The notes: generated by a model from the sequence alone, not told the origin. Positions 45,451 through 54,169 are shown, counted from the first letter of the stretch. The stretch: DNA of 64,000 nt from Planctomyces sp. SH-PL14 (GCF_001610835.1 NZ_CP011270.1:1818501-1882500); one strand, 5' to 3'. Program-made: numbers and translations.

Positions 45451-46587
45451 TCACGGGGCCGGCGCGTTCGTCGTCCCGGCTGCGGCCTGCTCTTCTTTGA
45501 GTCGCAGCTGACCGCAGGCGGCATCGATGTCCGCCCCCTTCCGCTTCCGGACGGTGGCGTTGACTCCGCCGTGTTCGAGCGTCTCGGCGAACAGCTTCGT
45601 CCGCGGGACCGCCGGCGCCTCGAGGCCCGTCGGCTCCACCGGGTTCATCGGGATCAGGTTGACGTGCGCGACGCGGTGCCGCAGGAGCTTGGCGAGTTGC
45701 TTCGCGTGCTCGACGTCGTCGTTCACGCCGGCGAGCAGGACGTACTCATACGTGACCCGCCGTCCCGACGCGGCGAAGTAGTCGTCCGCCGCCGCGAGGA
45801 TCTCTTCGACTCCGATGTTCTTGTTCACCGGGACGATCTGCGTCCGGAGAGGGTCGTTCGGAGCGTGCAGTGAGATCGCGAGGTTGTACGCCTGACCGTA
45901 GCGGCCGAGTTCCCGGATCTTCTCCGGCAGGCCGACGGTCGAGATCGTGATCCGCCGGGCTCCGAGGCCGAGGCCCCCCTTTTCGTTGAGGCTTTCCAGG
46001 GCGGGCAGGAGTGCCTTGAGGTTGGCGAGCGGCTCTCCCATTCCCATGACGACGACGTTGGTGATCCGCTCCTCGCCGGTCATGAGGCGGTCGAGGCGGA
46101 GGAACTGGTCGAGGATCTCGCCGATCGAGAGGTTCCGCTTCACCCCCATGAGGCCGCTGGCGCAAAAGACGCAGCCCATGGCGCAGCCGACCTGCGTGCT
46201 GATGCAGACGGTCCGGCGGTCGTCTTCCCGCATCAGGACGCATTCGGTGTGCTCGCCATCGGCAAGCCGCAGAAGGAGTTTTTCCGTGCGGTCGGAGGCG
46301 ACCTGATGGCGGGCGACTTCGGAGGCGAAGAGGCGAAATTCTTCAGTGAGGGCGGTGCGGAGGGCGGCCGGGATGTCGTGCATCGCGGCGAATTCGCTGA
46401 CCCGCTTGCCGAAGATCCAGCGGCGGATCTGGTCGGCCCGGAACGAGGGGTAGCCGCGGCTGTCGAGCCAGTCGATGAGCTGGGCGCGGGTGAGATCGAG
46501 GAGTGGGCGGAGCGGCTCGTTGGTCGCGGGTCCGGTGGGGACCCCGTCGACGACGGCGGTTGCGGTGGCGATGATTGGTAGCTGCAT
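45451..46587 (-). CDS. rlmN: 23S rRNA (adenine2503-C2)-methyltransferase
   Basis: A 378-residue radical-SAM methyltransferase. The cluster motif CAMGCVFCASG carries the three cysteines; VVVMGMGEPLANL and ITISTVGLPEKIREL are family signatures, and NLIPMNPVEPTGLEAP with the late GADIDAACGQL contains the second catalytic cysteine. RlmN methylates A2503 of 23S rRNA (and A37 of some tRNAs). The end of the protein has a 15-residue Ala/Pro tail. It is convergent with the Tad-like genes. Confidence 0.95.
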   Translation of the reverse strand: MQLPIIATATAVVDGVPTGPATNEPLRPLLDLTRAQLIDWLDSRGYPSFRADQIRRWIFGKRVSEFAAMHDIPAALRTALTEEFRLFASEVARHQVASDRTEKLLLRLADGEHTECVLMREDDRRTVCISTQVGCAMGCVFCASGLMGVKRNLSIGEILDQFLRLDRLMTGEERITNVVVMGMGEPLANLKALLPALESLNEKGGLGLGARRITISTVGLPEKIRELGRYGQAYNLAISLHAPNDPLRTQIVPVNKNIGVEEILAAADDYFAASGRRVTYEYVLLAGVNDDVEHAKQLAKLLRHRVAHVNLIPMNPVEPTGLEAPAVPRTKLFAETLEHGGVNATVRKRKGADIDAACGQLRLKEEQAAAGTTNAPAP

Positions 46588-46632
46588 GGAGTATTAAACC
46601 ATGTTTCCACGCGAAATTCCTGCAGCCAAAGT

Positions 46633-46966
46633 GAACCCCGTTCTCGCCGGCACAGCTCCCATAGCTCAAACCCAACGTTCCACGGCAGTCAGGGGTCAAG
46701 GGGGCAACCCCTTGCCGCCGGAGGCGCTTCAATGAGGAACCGTGGTAAGTAACGGGCGACCGCTTTAGGACACCGGCGTTGAGGACTCCCTCAAAATACA
46801 CCGCTGGCTTTGCAATCCCCGCGCGTTGGTGAGGGGGGCATACGGCACGCTATCCGCGTTTGGACACGTTCTCCTTCAGAATATCTCCCGACGGCCAGGC
46901 CTCCGGCGGGCAAAGGGGCGTTGCCCCTCTGCACTCCCCACCAGGGGGACCCCCTGGACCCCGGTT
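46633..46966 (+). repeat. R340 interspersed element, copy 6
   Basis: About 334 bases in plus orientation between the divergent rlmN and DUF3500 genes. Hairpins: left GGGGGCAACCCC (shortened), right AGGGGCGTTGCCCCT. The core has AATCCCCGCGCGTTGGTGA, one change from the usual. An in-frame extension of the downstream gene runs into the element but is not conserved and is not counted. Confidence 0.92.
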
Positions 46967-47075
46967 AGGTCGGCACACCATGACGAACTCGTTCCCTCAT
47001 GTCGTTGAAGTCACCCTTCACAATCGCTCTGATTCTCAATCTCCCTCCCCCACACGCTCTCGACGGAGACCCCGC

Positions 47076-48119
47076 ATGATTCGTCTGGCACTGCTGCTCG
47101 CCTGTGCAATCTCGCTCGCCACTCCCCACCACCTCCGCGCGGACAACACCCCCACCGCACCCGTCGCCAAGGCCATGGCCGACGCCGCCAACAAAGTCCT
47201 GGCATCGCTCGACGACGCCCAGAAGGCCAAGGTCGTCATGAAGTTCGACGACCCCGCCCGCCTTGACTGGCACAACATCCCCAAGCCGGTCCGCAAAGGG
47301 GTCCAGCTCCGCGAGATGACCCCCGAACAGCAGAAGCTCTGCCACGAGCTCCTCAAGAGCGCCCTCAGCGACTCCGGCTACGAAAAAGCCTCCCGGATCA
47401 TGTCCCTGGAGAACAACCTCCGCGAAGGGGAAAAGAACATCCAGAACGGCAACCTCCGCGACCCGCTCCGGTACTTCCTCACGATCTTCGGCACCCCGTC
47501 GGACAAGGGAACCTGGGGCTGGAGCTTCGAAGGCCACCACTTCTCCCTCAACTTCGCCGTTCGCGACGGCCTCGTCATCGGCGAAACGCCCAGCTTCTGG
47601 GGCGCCAACCCGGCCACGGTCTACCTGCACATCGACGGCGGACCGGAAAAGGGAATCCGGACCCTCGCCAAGGAAGAACAGCTCGCCTTCGACCTCGTGA
47701 ACTCCCTCGACGACGCCCAGAAGAAGAAGGCCATCATCGCCGAGAAGGCCCCCGCCGAGTACCGCAACGCCGGCAACCCCGAGCCGCCGAAGGGACCGGC
47801 CGAAGGGATCTCCGCGAAGGAACTGAACGAAACCCAGCGGAAGCTCCTCTGGTCGCTCCTTGAGACCTACAACAGCCACCTCGAAGACGCTCTCGCCGCC
47901 GAACGGCTCAAGGAACTCCAGGCCGCTGGCCTCGACAATCTCTCCTTCGCCTGGCTCGGTTCGACGAAGCCCCACATGGGCCACTCCTATCGGATCCAGG
48001 GCCCGACCTTCATCCTGGAGCTGATCAACGTCCAGTCCGACACCGAAGGAACCGTGGCGAACCACATCCACTCGGTCTGGCGGAGCCTCACCCGCGACTT
48101 CGGCCTGACGGCCAAGTAG
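47076..48119 (+). CDS. DUF3500 family secreted protein
   Basis: A 347-residue protein with a signal peptide (MIRLALLLACAISLATPHHLRA). It shows typical DUF3500 features: LASLDDAQKAKVVMKFDDPARLDWHNIPKPVRKGVQLREMTPEQQKL near the N-terminus, and WGWSFEGHHFSLNFAVRDG and NPATVYLHIDGG further on. The pattern of two similar halves (DDAQKAK and DDAQKKK) is also seen. DUF3500 proteins are of unknown function. The ATG at 47076 starts the signal peptide. Confidence 0.9.
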   Translation: MIRLALLLACAISLATPHHLRADNTPTAPVAKAMADAANKVLASLDDAQKAKVVMKFDDPARLDWHNIPKPVRKGVQLREMTPEQQKLCHELLKSALSDSGYEKASRIMSLENNLREGEKNIQNGNLRDPLRYFLTIFGTPSDKGTWGWSFEGHHFSLNFAVRDGLVIGETPSFWGANPATVYLHIDGGPEKGIRTLAKEEQLAFDLVNSLDDAQKKKAIIAEKAPAEYRNAGNPEPPKGPAEGISAKELNETQRKLLWSLLETYNSHLEDALAAERLKELQAAGLDNLSFAWLGSTKPHMGHSYRIQGPTFILELINVQSDTEGTVANHIHSVWRSLTRDFGLTAK

Positions 48120-48150
48120 CCGCCCGACGGAATCCTGCTGAAGGACTCTC

Positions 48151-48214
48151 ACGCGGAGGCGCGGAGAGCGGAACTGGCCACCGGGTCACGCTCCGCTCTC
48201 CGCGACCTCCGCGT
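48151..48214. repeat. GCGGAGG-type foldback repeat
   Basis: ACGCGGAGGCGCGGAGAGCGGA (48151-48172) and TCCGCTCTCCGCGACCTCCGCGT (48192-48214) form an almost perfect inverted repeat of about 22 bp with a 19-base loop. It follows the DUF3500 gene by 30 bases and could act as a terminator-like hairpin, although no T-run follows. Similar CTCCGCG units occur in other environmental genomes as I recall. Confidence 0.8.
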
Positions 48215-48235
48215 TGTGTTTTGCAGGAAGGTTGA

Positions 48236-48370
48236 GCCACAGATAAACACAGATGGACACAGATAAGAGGTCAGGAAGAGACCGAGGACCTTTGCCGGAA
48301 CTCGAAGGCTCGCTGTCCGCCCCAGCCCAGGCCTGTCTCCTATCCGTGTTTATCTGTGTTCATCTGTGGC
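48236..48370. repeat. CACAGAT-type foldback repeat, copy B1
   Basis: About 135 bases bounded by GCCACAGATAAACACAGATG (48236-48255) and, on the right, TATCCGTGTTTATCTGTGTTCATCTGTGGC (to 48370). The unit AACACAGAT recurs several times per arm. A second element with the same ends is at 51984-52082. No coding frame. Confidence 0.85.
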
Positions 48371-48529
48371 CCCCCTTCCTCTCCCTCCCGAAATGCCGGC
48401 CGGCCCGCGTCGTCGTGGCTGATCCCCGCGTCACAATCTAAGATTCCCGTGAGAGACCGTTCCAAACCGTGAGGCGAGGCCGAGCCCGCCGCACGTCCTC
48501 CTTTTTCGTCCGAGTCAGGAAGCGTCGAG

Positions 48530-49861
48530 ATGCCGTGGATTGTCGAGCAGAGTGAGCAGATTTCCTGGGAACGCCTCCGCGAGCTGATGGCCCAGACCGT
48601 CGCCGAAGCCCGCAAACGCCTCTGCGCGGAGCCGAAGCGCGTCCTTCTCCTCCCGCCGGACATCACCCGCATGCACTCGGGCGTCGGCCGGCTGACCGAG
48701 ATGCTCTACGAGATGCTCTCGCCGGAAGCGGACGTCCACGTCATCCCGACCCTCGGCCAGCACGTCCCGCACACGCCCGAAGAGAACGAGCGGATGTTCG
48801 GGAAGGTCCCGAACGAGCGGATCCACGCGCACGACTGGCGGAACGGCTGCGTGAAGGTCGGCGAGATCTCGGGCGAGGAAGTCGCCGCCTCCTGCGGCGG
48901 CGTGGCCGACTGGCCGATCCCGCTCACGCTCAACAAGATGCTCATGGAAGGGAAGTGGGACCTCATCATCCACCTCGGGCACGTCGTCCCCCATGAAGTG
49001 CTGGGCTTCGCCAACCACAACAAGAACTACTTCATCGGCGTTGGCGGCAAGGAGCTGATCTGCGCGTCGCACCTCATGGCGGCGACCTGCGGCATCGAGA
49101 ACAACCTCGGCAACCTCGTGACTCCCGTCCGCCACTGCTTCAACGTGGCCGAAGAGCGGTATCTCAAGCACCTGCCGGACGTCTACGTGCAGGTCGTCAT
49201 GGCCCGCAACGCGAAGAACGAGCTCGTTCACACCGGCGTCTACATCGGTGACGACCTCGACACCTACCTCGGCGCGGCCCGCCAGTCCCGCGAGCAGAAC
49301 ATCACGGTCTTCGACCAGCCGGTCAAGAAGATCGTCTGTGTCATGCAGGGGGACGAGTTCGTCAGCACCTGGGTCGCCAACAAGGCGGTCTACCGGACCC
49401 GCATGGCCCTCGCCGACGGAGGAGAACTCCTCATTCTCGCCCCCGGCCTCAAGCGGTTTGGCGAGCAGCCGGACGTCGACGCCATCATCCGCAAGTACGG
49501 CTACACCGGCACCGAACACGTGATGAAGCTCTACAAGACGGAGCCGGACCTGCAGGAGCTGGCCCACGCCACGGCCCACCTGCTGCACGGCTCGTCCGAA
49601 GGCCGGTTCAAGATCACCTATGCCCCGGGCTTCCTCTCGAAGGCCGAGATCGAGCAGGTCAACTTCCAGTACGCCGACCTCGCCGAGATGACGAAGCGTT
49701 ATCGGCCGGACGAGTGCCAGGAAGGCTGGAACAAGACGGCGGACGGCGAAGAGTACTTCTTCATCCCCACTCCGTCGGCCGGCCTGTGGTCGACCCGCGA
49801 ACGCCTTTACAACCGGGCCACCGGATTCGGCGGCGACAAGGTCCCGTCGGTCGGGGGCTGA
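48530..49861 (+). CDS. LarA-like (DUF2088, lactate racemase domain) protein
   Basis: A 443-residue protein of the LarA/DUF2088 superfamily. Characteristic segments are VLLLPPDITRMHSGVGRLTEMLYE near residue 45, a VIPTLGQHVPHTPEE segment, LIIHLGHVVPHEVLGFANHNKNYFIGVGGKE and later ALADGGELLILAPGLKRFGE. LarA uses a nickel-pincer cofactor made by LarB, LarC and LarE to racemise lactate; many relatives racemise or epimerise other hydroxy acids. No larB, larC or larE is adjacent, so the substrate and cofactor supply are unknown. Start is the ATG at 48530. Confidence 0.85.
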   Translation: MPWIVEQSEQISWERLRELMAQTVAEARKRLCAEPKRVLLLPPDITRMHSGVGRLTEMLYEMLSPEADVHVIPTLGQHVPHTPEENERMFGKVPNERIHAHDWRNGCVKVGEISGEEVAASCGGVADWPIPLTLNKMLMEGKWDLIIHLGHVVPHEVLGFANHNKNYFIGVGGKELICASHLMAATCGIENNLGNLVTPVRHCFNVAEERYLKHLPDVYVQVVMARNAKNELVHTGVYIGDDLDTYLGAARQSREQNITVFDQPVKKIVCVMQGDEFVSTWVANKAVYRTRMALADGGELLILAPGLKRFGEQPDVDAIIRKYGYTGTEHVMKLYKTEPDLQELAHATAHLLHGSSEGRFKITYAPGFLSKAEIEQVNFQYADLAEMTKRYRPDECQEGWNKTADGEEYFFIPTPSAGLWSTRERLYNRATGFGGDKVPSVGG

Positions 49862-49963
49862 TCTCAGCGAGGCGGTGTTCCAGCGGGCCACGGCCTCGTC
49901 GCCGTGGCCCCTGCCCCAGGCAGTGCCGGTGGGCAGACCGAACCCGATCGGAAGGGCCTGCGA

Positions 49964-50554
49964 ATGAGCCGCATCATCCACAACGTCGGCAAGGTCCTGC
50001 TTCACGCAGGTCTCGTTGGTGTCGCACTCCTGTCCGGCTGCGGACAGGAGGCGCCACCCGCCATCGCGCCGATCCCCAAGATCGACGTCGATCAGGAGAT
50101 CCGAGCGAAGACGAAGTCGCAGCCGCTGGCGTTTCAGGAGCAGACGGTCGGTTCGGCCACCCTGGAGGACCTCCAGCGGAAGTTTCCCGAGGCGACGTTC
50201 AAAGGGGCGGATGACGGGACCGGGTTCTCAACGCTGACGATTTTCGCGTCGGCCGATGCTCCGCTGGACCTCGTCGGAGTCCCCCTCCGCCATGTCGATT
50301 TCGACTGCTGGGAGGGGAAGCTCCTGTCGATCACCCACTGGTACGACTCGAAGGACTTCGAGGCGCTGGAGAAGGGGCTTCAGGCTCAGTACGGCGAGGG
50401 GGAAGAGGTGATCGCCGGCCAGGGATGGCGGATGTGGAAGACGACGGGCCACCAGACCATGACCCTGCTGCGCCGGGCGGGAACGGTCTGGATGAAGGAC
50501 GACTCCCTTTCCGAGAAGCTCGAGCAGGCGAAAGCCTCGCGCCCATCCCCTTGA
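49964..50554 (+). CDS. Small predicted lipoprotein
   Basis: A 196-residue protein with a lipoprotein signal: VGKVLLHAGLVGVALLSGC, lipobox LSGC at about residue 26. The mature part has DLQRKFPEATFKGADDGTGFSTLTIF and WYDSKDFEALEKGLQAQYGEGEEV, a compact alpha/beta composition, and no family I recognise. It follows the LarA-like gene by 102 bases on the same strand and may be co-transcribed. The ATG at 49964 is preferred because it starts the signal. Confidence 0.8.
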   Translation: MSRIIHNVGKVLLHAGLVGVALLSGCGQEAPPAIAPIPKIDVDQEIRAKTKSQPLAFQEQTVGSATLEDLQRKFPEATFKGADDGTGFSTLTIFASADAPLDLVGVPLRHVDFDCWEGKLLSITHWYDSKDFEALEKGLQAQYGEGEEVIAGQGWRMWKTTGHQTMTLLRRAGTVWMKDDSLSEKLEQAKASRPSP

Positions 50555-50607
50555 GGAGCGGCGTCCGGGCCGCATCCCACATTGGCCATGCGGCCGGCGC
50601 CTCGACC

Positions 50608-51384
50608 TCACGCCATCGCCTTCACGCCCACGATCCGGATCCGACGGTAGTCCGCCCACCACGCGCCGTCCCGATGGAGTTCCCCGTGGAGTCGCGCCTC
50701 CGCCGATGCGAACACCGCATCGGCCTGCTCGGGCGACAGCGATTCGATCCACCCGCGGCGGAACATCCGGTACCAGTTCCGGAGCCCTTCCTCCCCTTCG
50801 AGCTTCGTCGGGCGGTCGAAGAGCCACGCTGCCTGGACCTCGATGCCGTGCCGTTCGAGCAGGGGCGCGTATTCCCCGATCGATGGGTAGTACCAGTCGT
50901 GGACCGGCCGCTGTCCGGTGACCGCAGCCATCGCGTCGAGCAGCCCGGTCAGGACGCGGCGGATGTTGTCCTTCCCGCCGAACTCGACCACGAACCGTCC
51001 GCCCGGCTTCAGGAGCGCCGCCATATTCCGGACGGCCTCCTCGGCCCGGTTCACCCAGTGCAGCACCGCGTTCGAGAAAATCGCTTCAAAGCTCCCCGGA
51101 GCCAGTTCCGCCGGCAGGCGATCGGCCGAGATATCGACCTGCAGCCACGGAAGCGATGGGTAGGCGGCCCGCGCCGCATCGATCATCTCCGCCGAGCTGT
51201 CGATTCCGGTCACGACCGCGCCGACGTTGGCGATCTGCGACGTCAGGTGCCCGGTGCCGCAGCCGACATCGAGAATCCGTTCACCGGACTGCGGCGCCAG
51301 AAGCCCGACGAGGTCTTCCCCGTACTTCGTGACGAATGCATGGCGGGTGTCATAGAGAGCGGTGTTCCACTGGTTCGTCGCCAA
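50608..51384 (-). CDS. Class I SAM-dependent methyltransferase (Tam-like)
   Basis: A 258-residue methyltransferase. Motif I is ILDVGCGTGHLTSQIA near residue 38, with TGIDSSAEMIDAAR (motif post I) and FSNAVLHWVNRAEEAVRNMAALLKPGGRFVVEFGG (motifs II-III). The overall arrangement, including the HWV segment, resembles trans-aconitate methyltransferase and related small-molecule methyltransferases; the substrate is not assigned. It is convergent with the lipoprotein gene and divergent from the exbD-like gene. Confidence 0.9.
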   Translation of the reverse strand: MATNQWNTALYDTRHAFVTKYGEDLVGLLAPQSGERILDVGCGTGHLTSQIANVGAVVTGIDSSAEMIDAARAAYPSLPWLQVDISADRLPAELAPGSFEAIFSNAVLHWVNRAEEAVRNMAALLKPGGRFVVEFGGKDNIRRVLTGLLDAMAAVTGQRPVHDWYYPSIGEYAPLLERHGIEVQAAWLFDRPTKLEGEEGLRNWYRMFRRGWIESLSPEQADAVFASAEARLHGELHRDGAWWADYRRIRIVGVKAMA

Positions 51385-51500
51385 TTCCTTCTCCTCGTTC
51401 TCAAGTCCCCGGGGCGATGCGATCCTCGCCCGCCAGGGAATTCGTATTACGGGGCTCCGCCGGATCTGCGATCCTGACAGCTCCCGCAGGAGAGGAGCCG

Positions 51501-51959
51501 ATGAGAGTCCCCCAGGTTCACCGGAAGAACACCGATGATAACTCGATGGTCCCGATGATCGACGTGACGTTCAACCTTCTCGTCTTCTTCGTCGTCGCGG
51601 GAGCGGGAGTCAGCGCGGAGAAACTCCTCTCGGCCAATCTTCCCGCGGAAGGGGCGATCCAGACCGAGGTCGTCGTCCCGCAGAGCGAACCGTGGCTCGT
51701 CCGCGTGTTCCTCAAGCTCTCGCTCGCCCCGGGATCCGGCGAGTTCACCGTCGACATGAACGGCACTTCCTACACTGACATCGAACTCCTCAAGGAGCAG
51801 CTCAAGACGCTGGCGGAAGTCGACGCCAAGAACCCGATCGTCCTCGACGTTGCGCGGGAAGTCCCCGTCGGCAGGATGGTCGAGATCTACGACACCTGTA
51901 AAGCGGCCGGTTTCACGTCGATCAGCTTCGCCGCCAAGGACGTTCCGGCGACACAGTGA
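51501..51959 (+). CDS. ExbD/TolR family protein
   Basis: A 152-residue protein with a single N-terminal transmembrane helix: NSMVPMIDVTFNLLVFFVVAGAG includes the conserved proton-path Asp (PMIDVTFNLL). The periplasmic part ends VPVGRMVEIYDTCKAAGFTSISFAAK, as in ExbD proteins. ExbD works with ExbB to power TonB or related systems; no ExbB or TonB gene is adjacent. The ATG at 51501 follows AGGAGAGGAGCCG, a strong ribosome-binding site. Confidence 0.92.
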   Translation: MRVPQVHRKNTDDNSMVPMIDVTFNLLVFFVVAGAGVSAEKLLSANLPAEGAIQTEVVVPQSEPWLVRVFLKLSLAPGSGEFTVDMNGTSYTDIELLKEQLKTLAEVDAKNPIVLDVAREVPVGRMVEIYDTCKAAGFTSISFAAKDVPATQ

Positions 51960-51983
51960 GCGTTTGGCTCGGAAGAAGAATTC

Positions 51984-52082
51984 AGCCACGGATGAACACA
52001 GATCAACACGGATAAAGGCAAGTGGAGGAGGGATCCGATCACGTCTCCGACCAATCTGTGTTCATCCGTGTCGATCTGTGGC
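51984..52082. repeat. CACAGAT-type foldback repeat, copy B2
   Basis: About 99 bases bounded by GCCACGGATGAACACAGATC (from about 51985) and CTGTGTTCATCCGTGTCGATCTGTGGC (to 52082). It shares the AACACAGAT units and outer ends of copy B1 with small changes. It lies between the exbD-like gene and the convergent DUF1501 gene, a gap of about 165 bases with nothing else visible. Confidence 0.83.
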
Positions 52083-52125
52083 TAGATCTCTTCGGCTAAT
52101 GCCGCGCCGCCGCAATCACTGAAGC

Positions 52126-53580
52126 CTACGCCAGCACCTTGCGGATCGGCTCGACCTCTTCGACGCCGACGAGCTTCTGATTGAGCCCGCCGTAGAAGTA
52201 GCTCAGCCGGTTCGGGTCGAGCCCCATCCGGTCAAGGACGGTGGCGTGCATCTGTTTCACGTGGAAGCGGTCTTCCACGGCCGCGGCCCCCAGTTCATCC
52301 GTCGACCCGACGCTGACGCCCCCCTTGATCCCGCCGCCGGCCATCCACATCGTGAAGCCGTACGAGTTGTGGTCGCGGCCGGTCCCCTTGGCATACTCCG
52401 CGGTCGGCTGCCGTCCGAACTCTCCTCCCCAGACGATCAGCGTCTTGGAGAGCAGGCTCCGCTGCTTGAGGTCTTCCAGAAGCCCGGCGATCGGCTTATC
52501 AGTCTCGCCGGCGTGCAGGTTGTGGTTCTTCTCCATGTCGGAGTGGGCGTCCCAATTGTCGTCGTTGTGGGCTCCGCCGGAGTAGAGCTGAATGAACCGC
52601 ACGCCCCGCTCGACAAGCCGGCGAGCCAGAAGGCACTGCCGGGCGAACGTGGAGCACTTCGGATCGTCAAGTCCATACAGCTTCTGCGTCGCCTCCGTCT
52701 CCTGCGACAGGTCGACCGCCTCGGGAGCATTGGCCTGCATCTTGAAGGCCAGTTCGTAGCTGGCGATCCGGGCGGCGAGGTTGGAATTGTCCGACCGCAC
52801 TACTTCGTGCTCCTCGTTGTAGGCGCGGAGCGTATCAAGCAGCTTCCGCTGGGCCGACGTCCCGAGCTCCTGCGGCGGAGCGAGGTCGAGGATCGGGCTC
52901 CCCTGCGAGCGCATCACCGTCGCCTGGTAGGAAGCGGGCATGTATCCGCTGCTCCAGTTCTTCGGCCCCGAGATCGGCCCGCCGCGGGGGTCGAGCATGA
53001 CAACAAACCCGGGCAGGTTCTCGTTGACGGTCCCCAGGCCGTAGTTGAGCCAAGACCCGATGCACGGGCTCCCACTCAGGACCTTGCCGCTGTTCATCAT
53101 CAGCATCGCCGAGCCGTGGATCGGCGAGTCGGCGGTCATCGAGTGCAGGAAGGCGATGTCGTCAACCTTCTGCGCCAGGTGCGGGAAGAGATCACTGACG
53201 TACTTGCCGCACTCGCCGTACTGGTTGAACTTCCAGCGAGGCTCGACGATCCGCCCCTCGTTCTTATGCCCGCCGCGGCCGAACGTCTTGACCTGGATCG
53301 TCTGGTTGTCGCGACCGGTCATGGACGGCTTGTAGTCGAACGTATCGACATGGCTCGGCCCGCCGTACATGTAGAGGAAGATGCAGGCTTCCGCATGCGG
53401 TGTGTGATGCGGCGCCTTGGGGGCCAGGGGATTGACGAACGGCGTCTTCCCATCGGCGGCCACCGCCTGCCGCGCGAAGAACTCATTCCCCAGCATCCCG
53501 GCAAGCGCCGTCCCGGCAAACCCGGCTCCCGACTCCCACAGGAATTCCCGACGCGTGCGACCACAGAAGTTCGAGGGCAT
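52126..53580 (-). CDS. DUF1501 domain protein, second copy
   Basis: A 484-residue DUF1501 protein with a twin-arginine signal (RTRREFLWESGAGFAGTALAGMLG). Motifs include CIFLYMYGGPSHVDTFDYKP, HSMTADSPIHGSAMLMMNSG, LLARRLVERGVRFIQLYSGG, LIVWGGEFGRQPTAEYAKGTGRDHNSYGFTMWMAGGG and the C-terminal ATVLDRMGLDPNRLSYFYGG. It belongs to the group that pairs with DUF1549/DUF1553 proteins; that partner lies at 54217-56718, with a toxin-antitoxin module in between. Start at 53580 is an ATG. Substrate unknown. Confidence 0.93.
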   Translation of the reverse strand: MPSNFCGRTRREFLWESGAGFAGTALAGMLGNEFFARQAVAADGKTPFVNPLAPKAPHHTPHAEACIFLYMYGGPSHVDTFDYKPSMTGRDNQTIQVKTFGRGGHKNEGRIVEPRWKFNQYGECGKYVSDLFPHLAQKVDDIAFLHSMTADSPIHGSAMLMMNSGKVLSGSPCIGSWLNYGLGTVNENLPGFVVMLDPRGGPISGPKNWSSGYMPASYQATVMRSQGSPILDLAPPQELGTSAQRKLLDTLRAYNEEHEVVRSDNSNLAARIASYELAFKMQANAPEAVDLSQETEATQKLYGLDDPKCSTFARQCLLARRLVERGVRFIQLYSGGAHNDDNWDAHSDMEKNHNLHAGETDKPIAGLLEDLKQRSLLSKTLIVWGGEFGRQPTAEYAKGTGRDHNSYGFTMWMAGGGIKGGVSVGSTDELGAAAVEDRFHVKQMHATVLDRMGLDPNRLSYFYGGLNQKLVGVEEVEPIRKVLA

Positions 53581-53610
53581 GGAATACTCTTCTCTACTGA
53601 CGCGGGCGGA

Positions 53611-53940
53611 TCACTGAGGAACGATATCGCCACTGCCGAAATCGGTCAGGAGGCGATCGTACCAGTAGGCGTTGTCTCGTGCGTGGTGGTGCACGGCCAG
53701 AAACACGATCTCGTTTTCAACTTCCGCAAACACAACGAGGTAGGGGAACTTTCGGACTCGTTTGAACTGGAGAAGCCCGCCGTCGCGGATGCCGATCAGG
53801 GGATTCTCCGCGATCTGTTCGAAGGTCCGGGTCAATTCGTCAAGGAATCGCTCTCCCAAGCCACGGCGTCTCTCCTCGTAACGGTTCACCGCGCGTCGGA
53901 TGTCGCGTTCCGCTTCACTCAGCAACCGGGCGGGTTTCAT
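53611..53940 (-). CDS. RelE/ParE family toxin
   Basis: A 109-residue protein of the ParE/RelE fold: ARLLSEAERDIRRAVNRYEERRRGLGERFLDELTRTFEQIAENPLIG is the helical front and FKRVRKFPYLVVFAEVENEIVFLAVHHHARDNAYWYDRL the strand-rich end. RelE-type toxins cut mRNA in the ribosome, ParE types inhibit gyrase; the sequence does not decide. It overlaps the antitoxin gene by 26 bases, and its stop is 30 bases before the DUF1501 start. Confidence 0.9.
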   Translation of the reverse strand: MKPARLLSEAERDIRRAVNRYEERRRGLGERFLDELTRTFEQIAENPLIGIRDGGLLQFKRVRKFPYLVVFAEVENEIVFLAVHHHARDNAYWYDRLLTDFGSGDIVPQ

Positions 53941-54169
53941 GGAGGTCCTGCCGGATCGCCTGAAGGGTCTCTCTCCACGGAAGCAGAACGGCCGTCCCGT
54001 CAGCGATGCTCTTCAACCTCCGTTCGAACTCGGCCTGTTCGGAAACGGGCAGTTCGAGCGGAAGTGTTTCCTCGATCCGCAGCCAGATCGCCTCCCGCAG
54101 CGGGGCGGGAAGCTCGCGAATCTGGTCAACAAGGCGTTCGACATCGGGGGGAAGGGCTGCGGCCGCCAT
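53915..54169 (-). CDS. Antitoxin of the addiction-module component family
   Basis: An 84-residue protein with an acidic helical composition (PPDVERLVDQIRELPAPLREAIWLRIEETLP...EFERRLKSIADGTAVLLPWRETLQAIRQDL). This matches the putative addiction-module-component antitoxins found beside ParE/RelE toxins. I chose the ATG at 54169 (MAAAALPPDV). It is first in the pair, in the same direction as the toxin, and starts 47 bases after the stop of the DUF1549 gene. Confidence 0.85.
   Translation of the reverse strand: MAAAALPPDVERLVDQIRELPAPLREAIWLRIEETLPLELPVSEQAEFERRLKSIADGTAVLLPWRETLQAIRQDLHETRPVAE

Noticed and set aside
48515..50005. A 496-residue minus-strand frame over the LarA-like gene
   Set aside because: It is a shadow of the plus-strand gene; it has no start signal or motif.
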